A DNA stretch of 64,000 nt from Adineta ricciae (lineage: Eukaryota; Rotifera; Eurotatoria; Adinetida; Adinetidae). The stretch's first letter is position 1. The number at the start of each line of letters is the position of its first letter. Location: positions 992,001 through 1,056,000 of the forward strand of contig CAJNOJ010000006.1 of the NCBI GenBank assembly GCA_905250025.1, given 5' to 3'. The notes under the pieces are model-generated. The model was not told where the DNA came from, did not search any database, and saw only the letters and a program-made list of their open reading frames with translations. A program made the position numbers and the translations under genes. Below, one piece after another: positions 1 to 12,418 of this stretch.

Positions 1-280
1 TTTGCTTGGCCGACCACGGCCACGTTTAACTCCACTGGCAGTCTTTTCCACCTTCATTGTACCTGCCGACTTCGGTGGACGACCTCGGCCTCTCTTTGCA
101 TTGACATTACCTGATGATCGATTGTTTTTACCTTGATCTAGATGGCAAGTATTCCTCTATGAGTGGCAAATAAGCAAACAAAACTCGTTTACCATGAACA
201 CTGTTGGCTGCTGCGTCTGTATCCATAGGCAAAACTCCGGCACTGTCATTCAAAGTTGAAGCATTGTTTTGTTGTTCCAT
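1..280 (-). CDS. AT-hook (HMGA-like) DNA-binding protein, 5' part only
   Basis: The 5' part of a gene that continues past the left edge. Exons are 280..193 and 137..<1, with a 55 bp GT-AG intron; the frame is kept across the join. The 75 visible residues start with a short acidic, polar leader (MEQQNNASTLNDSAG). Two AT-hook cores follow, RGRGRPPK and RGRGRPSK, separated by about 15 residues. AT-hooks bind the minor groove of AT-rich DNA, so a nuclear chromatin-associated role is expected. Two closely spaced hooks near the N-terminus resemble HMGA proteins, but larger remodelling or transcription factors also carry such hooks, and the rest of the protein is missing here. The start is the first ATG upstream in frame. 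The family call is secure at motif level and uncertain at gene level. Confidence 0.6.
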
Positions 281-1462
281 TTAAAGTTCGATTTTGTGTA
301 AATAAATCAAAAGCGAATCAATAGCGAAAAGAAAAAATAAGAACGTCTCAATGAGATGAGCTCGATTGACCGATGTTCGTCTAATGATAGAGAAAGAACA
401 AATGAACAATGATCGATTGATCATCTTTCTCTATTTCTCATTGGCCAACGAGATAAGATCCTGTATAAAAACCTGTCTTTCGTTTTCTTTTGAGTACTAC
501 TGAGATATTCAATGGAAGAGTACGTTCGGCTGATGACTTCGCTCGACAGGTTATTAGCACTTCGATTTCATGAAACATGACACTCAAGATAATAGTATGA
601 TACGCATATCTTTCGTCTGTGCCAAGTGACATCTGTTATCTCTTTCGAGTAGATTATGATTGGTTTGATCACAAAAAGAGTAATCTTTAATTATAAAGGA
701 AGTCACTTCCTTTTCTTATATGCTTTTTTTCCTAATAAACAAAAAAGAAAACGCACGCACACGGGAAAAAGATACTGTACACAAAAAGAAACCAATGCTC
801 GGAAAAGAAACAAACAGATCGGGTATAAAAGACCGAAAAAACGAACCCGTTCTAGATACTTGTTGCTAGATATATATGTATATATATACAAGCAGAAAAT
901 GGTCACATCGAAGTTTTTTTTTACATATATACACTGACAAGTTAATGTTGTTCGTTTTTCATCTTTATCATCAAATGTACATAAAGAGAAAAAACGAATT
1001 CATATGTAAGAAACAGAGTGCAAGAGAGAGCGAGAGCGAGAGAGAGATAGACAAAAAGAATCACAGATGAAACAATGACGTGTACTGTAATAAAGAGGAA
1101 GAAGATATACAAATATATGTATGTACATGGGGAAAAGACATGAAACTGTTCTTCAATGTTATGCACAAAAAGAAAGAGGAAAAAAACTCGAAAGAATAAA
1201 CCAAACAAACAAACGAACAAACAACAGATCAGTTGATTGTGAAGCAATGAAACGAAACGAAAGAGACAAATGTAACAGGAAACGAACTAATGGTATGCTA
1301 AACCGGGAAAATCAACTCTCTCACACTCACTTAATTTACAACACACAGAAATAAAAGTAATAGAGATACCTGAAATGGTCTGGTTGTTACAAACACGCAC
1401 GCACACACATATATTATATATATATATATATATAGAGAAAATTTTTATATACAAATTTCTTT
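281..1462. other. Intergenic, AT-rich, no gene seen
   Basis: Lies between the AT-hook gene and the 3' end of the ankyrin gene. It is rich in A/T with GA-rich runs near 1020-1050. A CA then TA dinucleotide microsatellite lies at about 1396-1434. Open frames here are lysine/arginine- or phenylalanine-rich low complexity with no splice-consistent homology. The first few hundred bases probably hold the AT-hook promoter. Confidence 0.5.
1396..1434. repeat. CA/TA dinucleotide microsatellite
   Basis: A short CA run passes into an uninterrupted TA run of about 20 bases just downstream of the ankyrin gene's stop codon. Confidence 0.7.
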
Positions 1463-2486
1463 TTACATCATACCAATCTGATTGAACACAGATTCATCAT
1501 CGCCATATAAGTCAATAAGAACTCCTAATACTTGAGGATGTTCATGAGCAATTGCCCATTCAACAAGTGATTTGTCACCTGTTTTGCGACGTTCTTCGTA
1601 CCGACGCCAATCGGCACCGTGCTTCAGTAACGTAACAACAACAGAACCTTGATTGCATTCAATAGCTCGTTCTAATGGAGTCTTATCTTCGAAGCCAGGA
1701 TAATCAACGGGAAAACCACGTGCTAATAAATATTCAATGATATCAAGACGACCATAGCCTATGGCAACATTTAATGCTGATTCACGAGCCACCGAGATGC
1801 AGTACTAGAATAAAAATATTCGATTTTATTTGTTATTTGATCATCGCCAATATTCTTATTAACAAGAAATCTTACGGTCAACGAAAAGACGTTGACTCGC
1901 AGCGAAAACCTTGGCCATGATTAATCCAAAATTGAGCTTTTCAAGCATATAGAAGGATGAAAGCGAACTATTCCTACACATCAAGGTTAAACCAAAATAG
2001 TCGGCCACTTCTATTTTGATTCACTTAATCAACTCAAACAAAGTATAAAAATCAACAACTTTTTCCACTTTCCCTCCTTCTATAAAGCAAAACTAAAAAC
2101 GATACCTCGATCAACCTTATTTTCTATGCACAATAAGAAATCTATGCTATGGTAATTCATAATCGATCATTTGAGAAAGAAAAACAATCTCTTCTGTTTT
2201 GTTTGCCTATGTTCTCTTTCAATACTTTGTTGTTTTTTCGAATGCAACCGAACTTACTGGATTATGACCGAGATGAAGGAGCAGATCGACCATAGTAAGT
2301 CTTCCGTTATCAATAGCAGTGTATAGTGGTGTGTGACCATTGGAATCGAGTAAACATGTATCAGCGACTGTTGGCTGTTGTCGAAGTCGACTATGTAAAC
2401 GAACTATTCCTGCAACATCATTTGTTCGAACAGCATGATGCAAATCAAACTTCGGCAGAGGTAACTCCGAAAGTTGTTGTTGAGGA

Positions 2487-2522
<36 letters not shown>

Positions 2523-2668
2523 AGTTGTTGATGTTGAGGTTGTGGGATTAGTTTCGTCGGATGGGAAGGTTGTTGGTACGGGGCATAATGGGTACGATGT
2601 TGAGCAATCACAGGACCACCGTTATGATGATGATGAGAACGGTGTCGATAATTACTCTCAGTTAACAT
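1463..2668 (-). CDS. Ankyrin-repeat protein with N-terminal polyglutamine tract
   Basis: Two exons, 2668..2258 and 1804..1463, with a phase-0 intron of 453 bp (donor GTAAGT). The product is 250 residues. The first 65 or so residues are His/Gln/Pro-rich and include a polyQ run coded by mixed CAA/CAG. After this come about four ankyrin-type repeats; visible signatures are NGHTPLYTAIDNGRLTMVDLLL, read across the two strands of the usual G-x-TPL-x-x-A pattern, and KTPLERAI. The intron falls inside the second repeat and the frame continues through it. Ankyrin repeats are protein-binding scaffolds; the partner cannot be told from sequence. The start at MLTESNY is the first Met after a plausible splice acceptor (TTTTAG); an in-frame Met 20 codons upstream lies in intron-like sequence. 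I do not recognise an orthologue. Confidence 0.75.
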
Positions 2669-5600
2669 CTTACTCGTGATCACGATGGAAATAAACAAAA
2701 AAAAATATCTAAAAGTAAAATCATACATCAGCTAAGAGAAGATATATACATGTAAATGACCTTCTCCTCCTTCTCGTCGTCGTATTCTTCTTCACATCAC
2801 CCTAGATCGATGGTCTAACATGCCCTAAGTGCATTTCTCTTTCTCTCCCTTTTCTCTATTAATCGAAAGAGAAAAAACGAAGAGAAGAAAGTAGAGAACG
2901 AAATAAACTCGATATCCAGGTTGTTCGTCTTTCTATTCGTACATATCACGAAGCAAAATAAAGAAAATAACGTTTTATTATCAAAGAGACAACTCTTTCG
3001 TGTCTGATAGATTTTCATTGTGAGCTGGTGCACAGCGTCAGCTGCGATGAAATGAGTAAGCACGGGAGAGAATGAATCAAGAAAAGGATCATATCAGGAC
3101 AATTGGCCTCCACTTTCTTTAGATAGCGTAATAGCTTTGTCCTCCACGATTACTTGCTCACATGTGTAATGGACGAGATGGATATGGCATACGTCCCTAT
3201 TTCTTTTCCCTACGTCCTTCTCCGTTCTTCATCTATTCATATATCCCCTTTGTTCGATAATTTTATTGTCAGCTACGCACAACGACACAAGGTCTTGTTC
3301 TCGTAAGATGCGTACGGCCTACACGCAAAAGAAAATGAATAGAATGAAGAGAAAAAAAATGTACTGAGTCTTCCTATCTACAATAAATGCCGTTATATAC
3401 GTACTAGCAGTGACCAACGCATGTATATATTTGCACGCTAGTTATTTAGTCGACGACTTACGTCTGCCACCAACAACAATGCATCTGTTTTTTTTAAGTC
3501 TTAAGTGGTCCACTGACGTGTCTTTCTTTTTCGCTATGTATGCTATGCAACCAATTGCCTCAGGCATGTACGATATATTCAGTCAGTCATTTACTTTAGA
3601 GATGAAAGCATCATCATCATCCTTTTTGTCCCTATTATGCTTACAATTACCTTTGGTGCGTACGTCTACCGAAAAATAAGAAGCGAATCGAAAAAAAAAA
3701 GGTGAAGTCATAGAAAATGATTCAAATGAAAAGAAAAGGCAATGTGTGCTGTTGTTGTTGTTGCTGCTGCTGCTTGTTTCTCTTGATGTCTAAATCAAGT
3801 AGTAATACTAATACGACGAATCATATACGTGTGCTTGTTCTTCTATTTCTTTTTTTTTCTTTCTTTTTTCTCTGCTCTCGTTCCCCCAAAAACCGCATAT
3901 ACATACCAGCTGCTCGTCGACTCTAGGCATTGAGAATTCGATGAGAGAAAAGAGAAAGAAAAACTGAAAAAGCGAGAACAGAGAAGTTATACCCTTGTCT
4001 CGTCGGAAAACATTCGGGCTGAAGGGTTGCGTTTTATGCGATCTGTCAACAATACACGTAGGCGAAAAAAGCAAGACGAAGGAGAAAGAATGGAATTCCT
4101 TCTACTCACTGTTTATTCTTAGATGAATTGGCGCTTGTGTTTTCTCGAGGAAAAGAAAAGAAAACGCTACAAGAAAGCTAATTAGAATAGAATAGAAACA
4201 GTACAAGTTTTCTTTCATGAAAACAAACATGTTGAACGGTATTGAAAATATTATTTATCTTTCGAGAGAAAAACAACACGCCCTCAGTCGTCCATTTTTA
4301 TCCACAAAACTAGCTCACTGACGGATGGATAATAAACAGCGTTCGAGATGTGAAGCATTAGTATCTTAAACTAATGTTCCTAGTGAAAGAGAAAAAAAAA
4401 GCCCATGATGACATTTTGTGAATGTTAACTATGAGAGAAGTATACAATCAATCGTTGTCATGCATATGTAATTAATCAATCCCATTCATCTTCCTCTATC
4501 TCTCATATACTCGACGTACTGATGGAATTGAAGAGAAAAGAAGAAGAAAAAAAAAGTCATAATAATTATACGTTTGAAAAATTTGTTCTCTTTCACCACA
4601 CAGTGTTTACCTCTTGTGCACGAAACTAGAATGAAAAGAAAACAACGACGAAATGAAGAGAAGAAAACACACAAAAAAAGAAACTTTCTGTTTATTATAT
4701 ACACGTGCCACGTCACGTCAATAATAATAGTGACGCAGAACTATCCAATTGGATGTTATTTCGCCGTGTGATGACGTTGGATCTTACATCATCTCTCATG
4801 TGATTAGTTTTCTCTTTGTACGGGAGAGAAAGGATTACCTATTTAAGATGTACACATATGATATCACGAAAATGGATGAACGTAACATGAGTTCAACAAG
4901 TAATCAACGGTGAGAAAAAGAAAACTGATAAAACGAAATCGAAGCAAAGAACATTGTTGACTCGAGAAATCTTCATTCTGATCAATTATTGTAGTAGACG
5001 ATAGACACCGATTGTAGAAAGAAAGAAAAAAACGAAAAGGCAACCCATCATTATCATTATCGTGTCTAAAATGCTCACCTTCGTTATATACGTCTATTCG
5101 TCATCACCTCATCTATCATCTTGCTTTTTTCATCATACAATTGATTCGAGACATGATTAGAGATAGAATAAAGCAAGAAGAAGCAGTCAAGTCGATTCGT
5201 TTTGAATGATAGTGATCGTTTATGGAAACATCTGGCTAATCAACTGCTCACTTCACGAGTCGATGAAAGATTTTTGTTTTTCAGTACTCGCCTTTTTTTT
5301 TTGTCAAATCATTATTTGATGAAGAGCAAGATAAAAAAACGGAATATAACGAAATTTTTTCCTTCGAGAGTATGTCTTACGCAGGGCAAAAGAACCCGTG
5401 TATTGTCGTTTTCTGAATGGAATTCAATCCATCGTATTTTACTCCGATACACATTTGTGCATACGCGATTTTTACACTCATTGCTTGTATTTTGCTTACC
5501 AAATTCTACACTAAAAGAACAAATCTGTTTTGCAAGGTAATTATTTGTAGAAAAGCAGAACTTTTATCGTTGGTCATTGTACTCGTGCCGAACTTTGTCC

Positions 5601-7418
5601 TTACCTGCGCACACACACACATACACATATCACATTTTAATTCAGCATGTTTTTGTTGAGATAAAAGCAACCTGTTTAGTCGGTGTCTCTATGAATAAAA
5701 CCATCAGTTAAAAGAGATTCTTTTTCGTTACAAACAATACCTGGCACAATCATGTTGCTCGATTGAATAGATCTTCATAGTTGAAAAGAACATTGTCAAG
5801 TCGTTTGAGACGAGTGCAAAAGCATTTGGATCTGCGTCAGGCATATGTGCACAAGAGTCACCTGAATGTTCGTTCATGTTTGAGATTACGTGCTTAGCTT
5901 AATGCTAATGACAGGATAGAGAGTGAAAAATTGATAGAAGTGCACTATTTTCATCATCAAGAGAAGAAATCTATGCCATACTTTTCATACCGGATCTCAT
6001 GAGAATTAGATTTCAGTTCCATTAATCAAACTTGACATATGGATGTTGAACGAGTGATTGTTTACTATTCCAGTTGAGCAATAGAAATCGAAATCGTATA
6101 CTCCCACGGATAACCCACAGCAATCGGTTTCCTAAAATGAAAATTTTGACGACATGCTTCTATACTTCCTTCTTCTTAACTCAGAATTCGATACAAACCT
6201 GGATATGTATTCATATTGCTCGGTAACGATGCAATTATTCTCAACATTAATTTTCATGTTAATAAAAATCAACTAAATTTGCTAATGTTTTTACATTACA
6301 TTTCAATCAAATACGAGTAATTCACAATCATCGAAAAGCAGCTTGGATGACTTATTCGTCGTTATCATATGATAGGTAATGACGTACAACTGTTAGAACG
6401 GTTTCTTATTGAAGCATACTGAAATCATACGACTAGGAAAAAATGACATGACGTGATTTTGTTCCACGTGATTAATATTTTTAATCATCACCAGCAACAA
6501 CATGACGATCAAAAATAACGATAAGAAAAATAAATACAAAATCGATGTCACTGTTATAGACGATAGTGGGCGCTAGTCTATTGATACGACAAAGTATATA
6601 GCGAAATCTAAACTGATGAGCATCGAAGGACGAACTTTTTACGAGCTATTTCGTTTTATAACGCTCACAAACAATATCCATCGTACGCGGTTTGAATTGA
6701 CTAGTTTATTGACCTCGTTTCAATCAATCTTAGAACATAAATATGCCAGACTACGATACTTGGGCACGATTGCCATGAGACACTGTAGATCTCTAGAGCA
6801 AAGAAACTACGAAGAATATTCGGCAAATAATCACATGTGTGGAGCAGGATAATTGACGATTTTTTTTCTACTTAGAGACCTAACTAGCAAATAGATTGTT
6901 TGTTAGCCTTATTTTATTTCGCTGACTCGATCTATCGTAAGATATTTCTATCTTGTTTTCGTCGTAGACTATTTGTCTTTGAATTCGTTCCGTAGACTTC
7001 CACGAAAATAACTTCATTAGAATGAGCTATTTGTATATTGCAGAAAATTACTTTTATCTTATTTGTCTTGCCAACATGAATTCAGCCGATAATCTCTCTG
7101 AACAGATGGCTTTTGACATATGATTATGTAAAGCGCAACTATGGGACAAGCCAATTGTAGAAAAGACTAATATTTCTACTGCGGTTATCTGTATTCAATA
7201 TTACTCTGAAGGATCTATATGAATGATAGAGAATTCGATGTCTTTATGATGTTTACTAGACTGAATGATTAACGACTGTGTCAATTCATGTGATTTTTCA
7301 TACTTTCAACAGAAGATCTTTTGTGCACTCGTGATATTTGATTATTTACTATCCGTTCGTCTATATATGGACATATGGTGTAAATAATTGCGTATATTTC
7401 AATTGAATAATAGTCAAA
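2669..7418. other. Long gene-free stretch
   Basis: About 4.7 kb with no reading frame I can tie to a family on either strand, unlike the dense packing elsewhere. It holds many GA/TC-rich low-complexity runs, short stop-broken frames and scattered TATA-like AT runs. The part just above 2668 is the likely promoter of the ankyrin gene. A 78-codon frame at 6616-6852 and an 80-codon frame at 5417-5659 have no supporting signals. The region may hold regulatory DNA, untranslated exons or decayed repeats. Confidence 0.5.
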
Positions 7419-7631
7419 ATGCAATCGGAAGCCATAGAAGAAGCAACTTTAGTATATAAATTATCAAAAGCAGTTCAAATGCAAGTTGCTTTTGGTATTT
7501 TCGAACTTATCTGTGATCGATTCGATCTTTTTCAAGAGACTGTTGACACGCTTATGTCAACGTATTCAAATCACTGGGACTATTTCAAACGGTACGATGT
7601 AGTCAATGTACTCGTCATGTGGAAACTTTGA
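7419..7631 (+). CDS. Possible 70-residue hypothetical protein
   Basis: A single open frame starting MQSEAIEEATLVYKLSK and ending in MWKL. The composition is balanced and amphipathic rather than low-complexity, which is why it is listed. I recognise no family, and no splice sites extend it convincingly. It lies alone between the gene-free stretch and the 3' end of CNOT2. It may be a chance frame. Confidence 0.18.
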   Translation: MQSEAIEEATLVYKLSKAVQMQVAFGIFELICDRFDLFQETVDTLMSTYSNHWDYFKRYDVVNVLVMWKL

Positions 7632-8207
7632 TTTGCATAATAATCTGTTTTTTTTTCAATAACTGTCGAACATATATACTAAAAATAGTCTGAAAATTGA
7701 ATGTCAATACTGCTTCAAACTCTTATGGTTTCTCATTTTGATTGCACGATCTCAGTGATTCACTCGAGGTCGAACATTAGTATAGATAATTTCGTACGTG
7801 TGTGTTTTTCTTCACATAGTGTAGTATATATTATAAAAAGGGAAGAGAAAAAGAAACAGGGACAAAAGTAAGTAGAAGAGTGAGGATGTTGATGATGATA
7901 AACACAACAGTGAATAAGACGACGATACCATGACGAACAAAAGAAGAAAAAGAAAGGAGAGTATGACGCTGCGAGAGAAAAGCGCGCAATAAAGAACGTA
8001 GAATAACAGCACACACACACACACGACAACGACAAGACACAAGTTATAAGAGAAAAAAATGAAGAAAAACGTTGTTGCCTGCCAGACATCATTCTTATTC
8101 TTCTAAAACTGCAAATTGTTGGACGATTGCAGGATCTTTTGCTGCTTTATGTTCTTATTATATACATTGATAATAATAATAAAAAATAAACACCAAATTT
8201 CATGCGA
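7632..8207. other. Region downstream of CNOT2, no gene seen
   Basis: AT-rich sequence below the CNOT2 stop codon. The minus-strand frames here are Phe/Ser/Cys low-complexity reading through TC-rich DNA. It probably contains the CNOT2 3' untranslated region. Confidence 0.5.
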
Positions 8208-9854
8208 CTATCTCGAAGGATTCGAGTTGTATGATGACACAGGCGCATATTGTTGTTGTTGTTGTTGTTGTTGTTGCTGCTGCTGCTGTTGTTGTACACT
8301 TGATTGTTGTTGAAATAGTTTGGAAGTAATCAAATCTTGTTGTTGCTGTTGTTTCGTTGCCGGATTCACTATGAAATGGGATCGGAAAGATCAACTGTCT
8401 ATCCTTGCAAATATCTTGTCTTACCATCCAATTTGTCGTAATCAATTCGCATACTTTTATGTGTCTTACGCCAAAGTTGTACATCAAATACGAAATAAAC
8501 ACCTGTTTCATATGCATCATATTTTTGATCTGGCATGACATTCTTTATTCGAGTCAACCAGATGCGCTCCTCTTTATGATAACGCCAGTCTCGTCGATAT
8601 AATTCTGCAGCAGCTAACAGTTGCACATGATCATTACCAAATAAATAAAATAAAAAAAATACTGTATCCTCATTTAATGTGTTGAAATTCAGTGGAGGCA
8701 ATTTGTCACGTATTTGCATGCCCATCTGATATTCAAATGGGACTTGGTAATCAATTTCATAGGGACGAGCTTGACTATCGGAGAACGGAGAAAGAAACGA
8801 TGGATATAGATCACTTTGACTCTCCATACCTAAATGAGAAGACCTCAATGAATGATAAAAGACAAACCTAGTTCTTGACGTACTCAATCCTAGCGTAGTC
8901 AGATCACAATTCAACAATGGCGATATATCAGGGTTCTTCTCGGTTTGCTGGATGATTTGTAACAGACCAACCAGACCATATTGATCCGTTATGGCTGTTG
9001 GTGGCAAACCATTCATATTTGTTGTGCCAGGTGTTGATGATGATGTATTAGATACTTGTTGTGGATTCGATATTGCTGTTGTAGTTGACGACGAGGATGT
9101 TGAGGCTGACGTTGTTGAATTATTGGCTAACGATATCGGTTTATTGTTACCTGCTGTTTGATGTCGACTTATCAAGGTATTCAGCGCATCGATGGATGTT
9201 TTAAATGATATCGGTGATTGTGATTGTGAATGCTGTTGTTGCTGAGATGAGCCATATCCGTTAGTAATTGGTTGATGATGATTGGATGTTGATGTCGATG
9301 ATGTTGAAGAGAACTGATTTTGATAGAGTGATTGAATATTCGTAGATGACGATGATGGTGTTGTTGGTTCATGGGAATTACTTCGATGTGGTAATGGAGG
9401 AAAATCTTCTTGTTGCAATTCAAACTAAAACACATTTGAATAGTGAACGGAAATTTGCCATAAGAATGGAACTCTCAATGTTTACATTTTTTTCCATCTG
9501 TGCTTGAGATGATAGTGCCGATGCCATCGTTAGTCCTAGAATACTTTCAAAATGCGACGATGATGAAGATGAACTCAACGAATTGGTTTGCTGATTATTA
9601 AGCAACTGTTGTTGTTGTTGCTGTTTCAACAGTAATTGTTGTGCCAATGACGATGATGACGACGGTGACGATGATGGCTGTCCGATCGTCGTCCATTGTT
9701 TTCCGCCACCAACCGAACCGAATAACGATGAAGAGTTTGAACCGATCGTCGACGGTACTGTTGATACTCCACCATTACTATTAACATGTAAATATGATGA
9801 CGGTGTCGTCGATGAAGACGAATTGGCAGCTGATGCCAAATGAAGATACGACAT
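8208..9854 (-). CDS. CNOT2: CCR4-NOT transcription complex subunit 2
   Basis: Four exons: 9854..9486, 9424..8884, 8829..8425 and 8368..8208; introns are 54-61 bp. The product is 491 residues. The N-terminal 300 residues are Ser/Gln/Thr-rich and disordered. They contain the EDFPPLP motif typical of the CNOT2 middle region, then a segment matching the human GLL...TTLGL stretch. The NOT2/3/5 domain spans about 305-440 (LYPSF, PFEYQMGMQIRDKLPPL, QLLAAAELYRRDWRYHKEER, VYFVFDVQLWRK, YDKLD). CNOT2 pairs with CNOT3 through this domain in the cytoplasmic deadenylase complex that shortens mRNA poly(A) tails. The C-terminus is unusual: after YDKLD the protein ends in a polyQ-rich tail instead of the short conserved end of vertebrate CNOT2. 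The second intron (54 bp) is in frame and stop-free. Confidence 0.93.
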
Positions 9855-10609
9855 CTTGGTTGGAAAAGTGAAAAATCGAATGAGTCTTTGATTTTTACAA
9901 AAGAAAAAAGTCTCTGAAAGTGCAAAAAAATGATTTCTAGCAATATTTGTCGATCGACAACCGCAAGTAAACAAATTCAATACATAGTGCGTAGGCGTTT
10001 TAAAGAGATAAATGGACAGATAAAAACGACGAAAATAATATTTAAAAAAATCGATTAGTTGAAAGGCAATCTTTCGAATCTAATCAAATGTTCGTCGAAA
10101 GCATGATGATCAGTTCGGAATATGATCATTATCATAAACGAGAAAAAGAGTCGAGCCTAGGATGGATGGATGAATTGACACTCGAAGAAATGGATCGCGA
10201 CAGTCAATTGGATAGATTTTGAGGATTTTTCGTGAGGAAAATGAATAAATTTGTCATGAAAATTTTCTTAGGATTTTTGAAAAAAACTTCTAGAAATTCT
10301 CCGAAAATATTTTCCCATCCATATGACTTGTGGCGACAATAGCGTTCTGATTTGCTCAACGATTAAACCCATGAAAAGCACTTTTTGTTTGTTTATTTTC
10401 TCATCGACAATGAAATTAAATATTAATTCTTTTTACTCATCACGAATCTTCGTGAATGATAAAAATAGAACTACTATCTACAAGCAACATCACACGAAGT
10501 TGTACTTAACCTTCGGCTGCTTGGTCAGCATGATAAATGATACAGCATATTTTTCCATTTGAATTCTTCTCGCATTATTCTTTTCGTAGATAATATTCAG
10601 TCTATTCGA
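9855..10609. other. Divergent intergenic region between CNOT2 and CTNS
   Basis: About 750 bp between two divergent start codons, AT-rich, with no coding signal. It presumably carries both promoters. The frame immediately upstream of the CTNS ATG opens from a TTG and is not used. Confidence 0.5.
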
Positions 10610-11840
10610 ATGCATTTAATTTCTATATTCCGAATTCTTTATGTTTTGCTTTTAATTACATTAACGAAACAAGATGAATCTGTGATATCTTTCAAGCCTT
10701 CATCTCTTAGCATTATCATTGGGCAACACCAGTCTGTTACTGTTCATCTTGTGAAGTCGAATGTGACTTTTCCGGTTACGATCGCATTCCAATACGATGA
10801 TAAATTGAATGATACCCAAGGTTACATTGACCTTATACCAGATATTACATTTACAAACGCAACAAGTCAAGAAATTGTCATTACCGGTCGTCATGAAGGC
10901 CATTTGATTGTAATCGCACAATCGTCCCAAGTAAATTTATCATCCGCAGTCGATTTCATTCTCATCGACATAGCCCGCAGTCGTGTGATTGATGTTTTTA
11001 TTCAAATTGTCGGTTGGATATATTTCATTGCTTGGTCAATATCATTTTACCCTCAGATAATTTTGAATTTTCAACGTCGAAGTGTTATTGGACTTAATTT
11101 CGATTTCTTAGCTTTAAACATTCTCGGACATTCATGTTATTCGGTTTTCAATCTTTATATGTACCTATCAAAGAACGTCCAACAACAGTACTATGCTAAA
11201 CACCCACACGGCGTTTTACCTGTTCTATTGAATGACGTATGCTCGATAAGAGAGAGAGAGAGTCGTGTAAGATAAAGTGAGAAATTCTTCATTTTAGGTT
11301 ATCTTCAGCTGTCATGCTGTTTTTGCATGTGTAGTCACTGTTATCCAATGCTTATTCTTCGATCGAGGCAATCAACGTGTTTCCTATGTCGCCAGAATCA
11401 TTGGTGGAGTATGCATTGTATTTCTACTCATCTCAACCATCGTTTCAACATCAAAACACTTGTCTACATTAGATTTGCTATATTTCTTTTCGTACGTGAA
11501 ATTATTTATTACAATTATAAAATATTGTCCGCAGGCATGGATGAATTTTAAACGTAAATCAACCGAAGGCTGGTCTATTGGCAACATTCTCTTAGATTTC
11601 ACCGGCGGATTATTCAGTTTATTGCAAATGTTCTTACTCGCAAGTAATTACGATGATTGGTCGTCGATATTTGGCTCGCCAACAAAACTCGGCTTAGGAT
11701 TATTTTCAATTCTGTTCGATATCTTGTTTATTGTACAACATTATATACTTTATCGTACGCACAAGACTACTACGAAAGCGATCAATCTCCCGAATGAAGA
11801 GCTCGATGAAAATTCTCCTATTTTGTCAACGAAATCTTAA
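10610..11840 (+). CDS. CTNS: Cystinosin, lysosomal cystine/H+ symporter
   Basis: Two exons, 10610..11236 and 11298..11840, giving 389 residues (human about 367). A signal peptide (MHLISIFRILYVLLLITLT) leads into a lumenal domain of about 110 residues with several N-x-S/T sites. Then comes the seven-helix PQ-loop transporter. Both PQ motifs are clear: SFYPQIILNF near the start of the membrane domain and YCPQAWMNFKRKSTEGWSIG near its end, followed by LLDFTGGLFSLLQM, which is nearly identical to human. The family exports cystine from lysosomes coupled to protons. The vertebrate C-terminal GYDQL sorting motif is absent; the tail instead holds ENSPIL, which resembles an acidic dileucine signal (inference). 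The start is the first true ATG and gives the signal peptide. Confidence 0.95.
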
Positions 11841-12418
11841 GTAAAACAGTCGCAATTTCTTTTCCTTCATCTTCCATTCTTCGGTTTTTTTTACAAATTT
11901 GTATATGATTATCATCTTGTTTTCCTTTATCGCTGATACTTCGATCTCTTTGATTGTCCCAAAGAAGCAAATTGAATGATACTTTTCCTTTTTTTCTCTT
12001 CTTGTTTTTGATTTTTACAACATACCGAAAGGTCAGCTGGCAATAAAATTATTTACCAGAGTTGAGTAAAGAATGCCAACTTGTTTCTTTCTCTGGGCCA
12101 ACTATTTTGCCTTTAGAATAAATGACAAAGATAATTAAGTAATCCATACGTAGCATTTCTTCTCTCCTATCGTGTACTTACGTCACGCAATTCAAACAGA
12201 TTATAAACATCATTCAACTTGACAGATTTCATATCATCCATTCTCATTAGCTTATTCAATAGAAAAAAAAAACTTTTTGTCTTCTCGTAGTCGAAAATAC
12301 AGCTCATTCGTATTCATGTCATAGTGTATGACTGGATACTTTCGAACGAGTGTTATTTTTTCTTTTTGTGATAAGAATGATTTGTTTGAAGATTATATCA
12401 CTTGACTATTTTGTAGAC
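11841..12418. other. Intergenic, CTNS to SMI1/KNR4 gene
   Basis: About 580 bp of T-rich sequence between two plus-strand genes. No coding signal seen. An AATAAA at about 12042 lies 200 bp past the CTNS stop and could be its polyadenylation signal. Confidence 0.4.

Noticed and set aside
656-1354. Several overlapping open frames on both strands
   Set aside because: Lys/Arg- or Phe-rich low complexity from A/T runs, no splice support and no recognisable family.
5202-5659. Frames with a hydrophobic segment resembling a membrane helix
   Set aside because: Short, overlapping in two phases, with no homology or convincing exon partners.
6616-6852. 78-codon open frame with balanced composition
   Set aside because: No family, no splice continuation, and stop-rich flanks; likely chance.
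8116-8538. Plus-strand Cys-rich frames
   Set aside because: They are the antisense reading of the CNOT2 polyglutamine tail.
10559-10609. Upstream extension of cystinosin
   Set aside because: The frame opens only with TTG; the first ATG at 10610 gives a good signal peptide.
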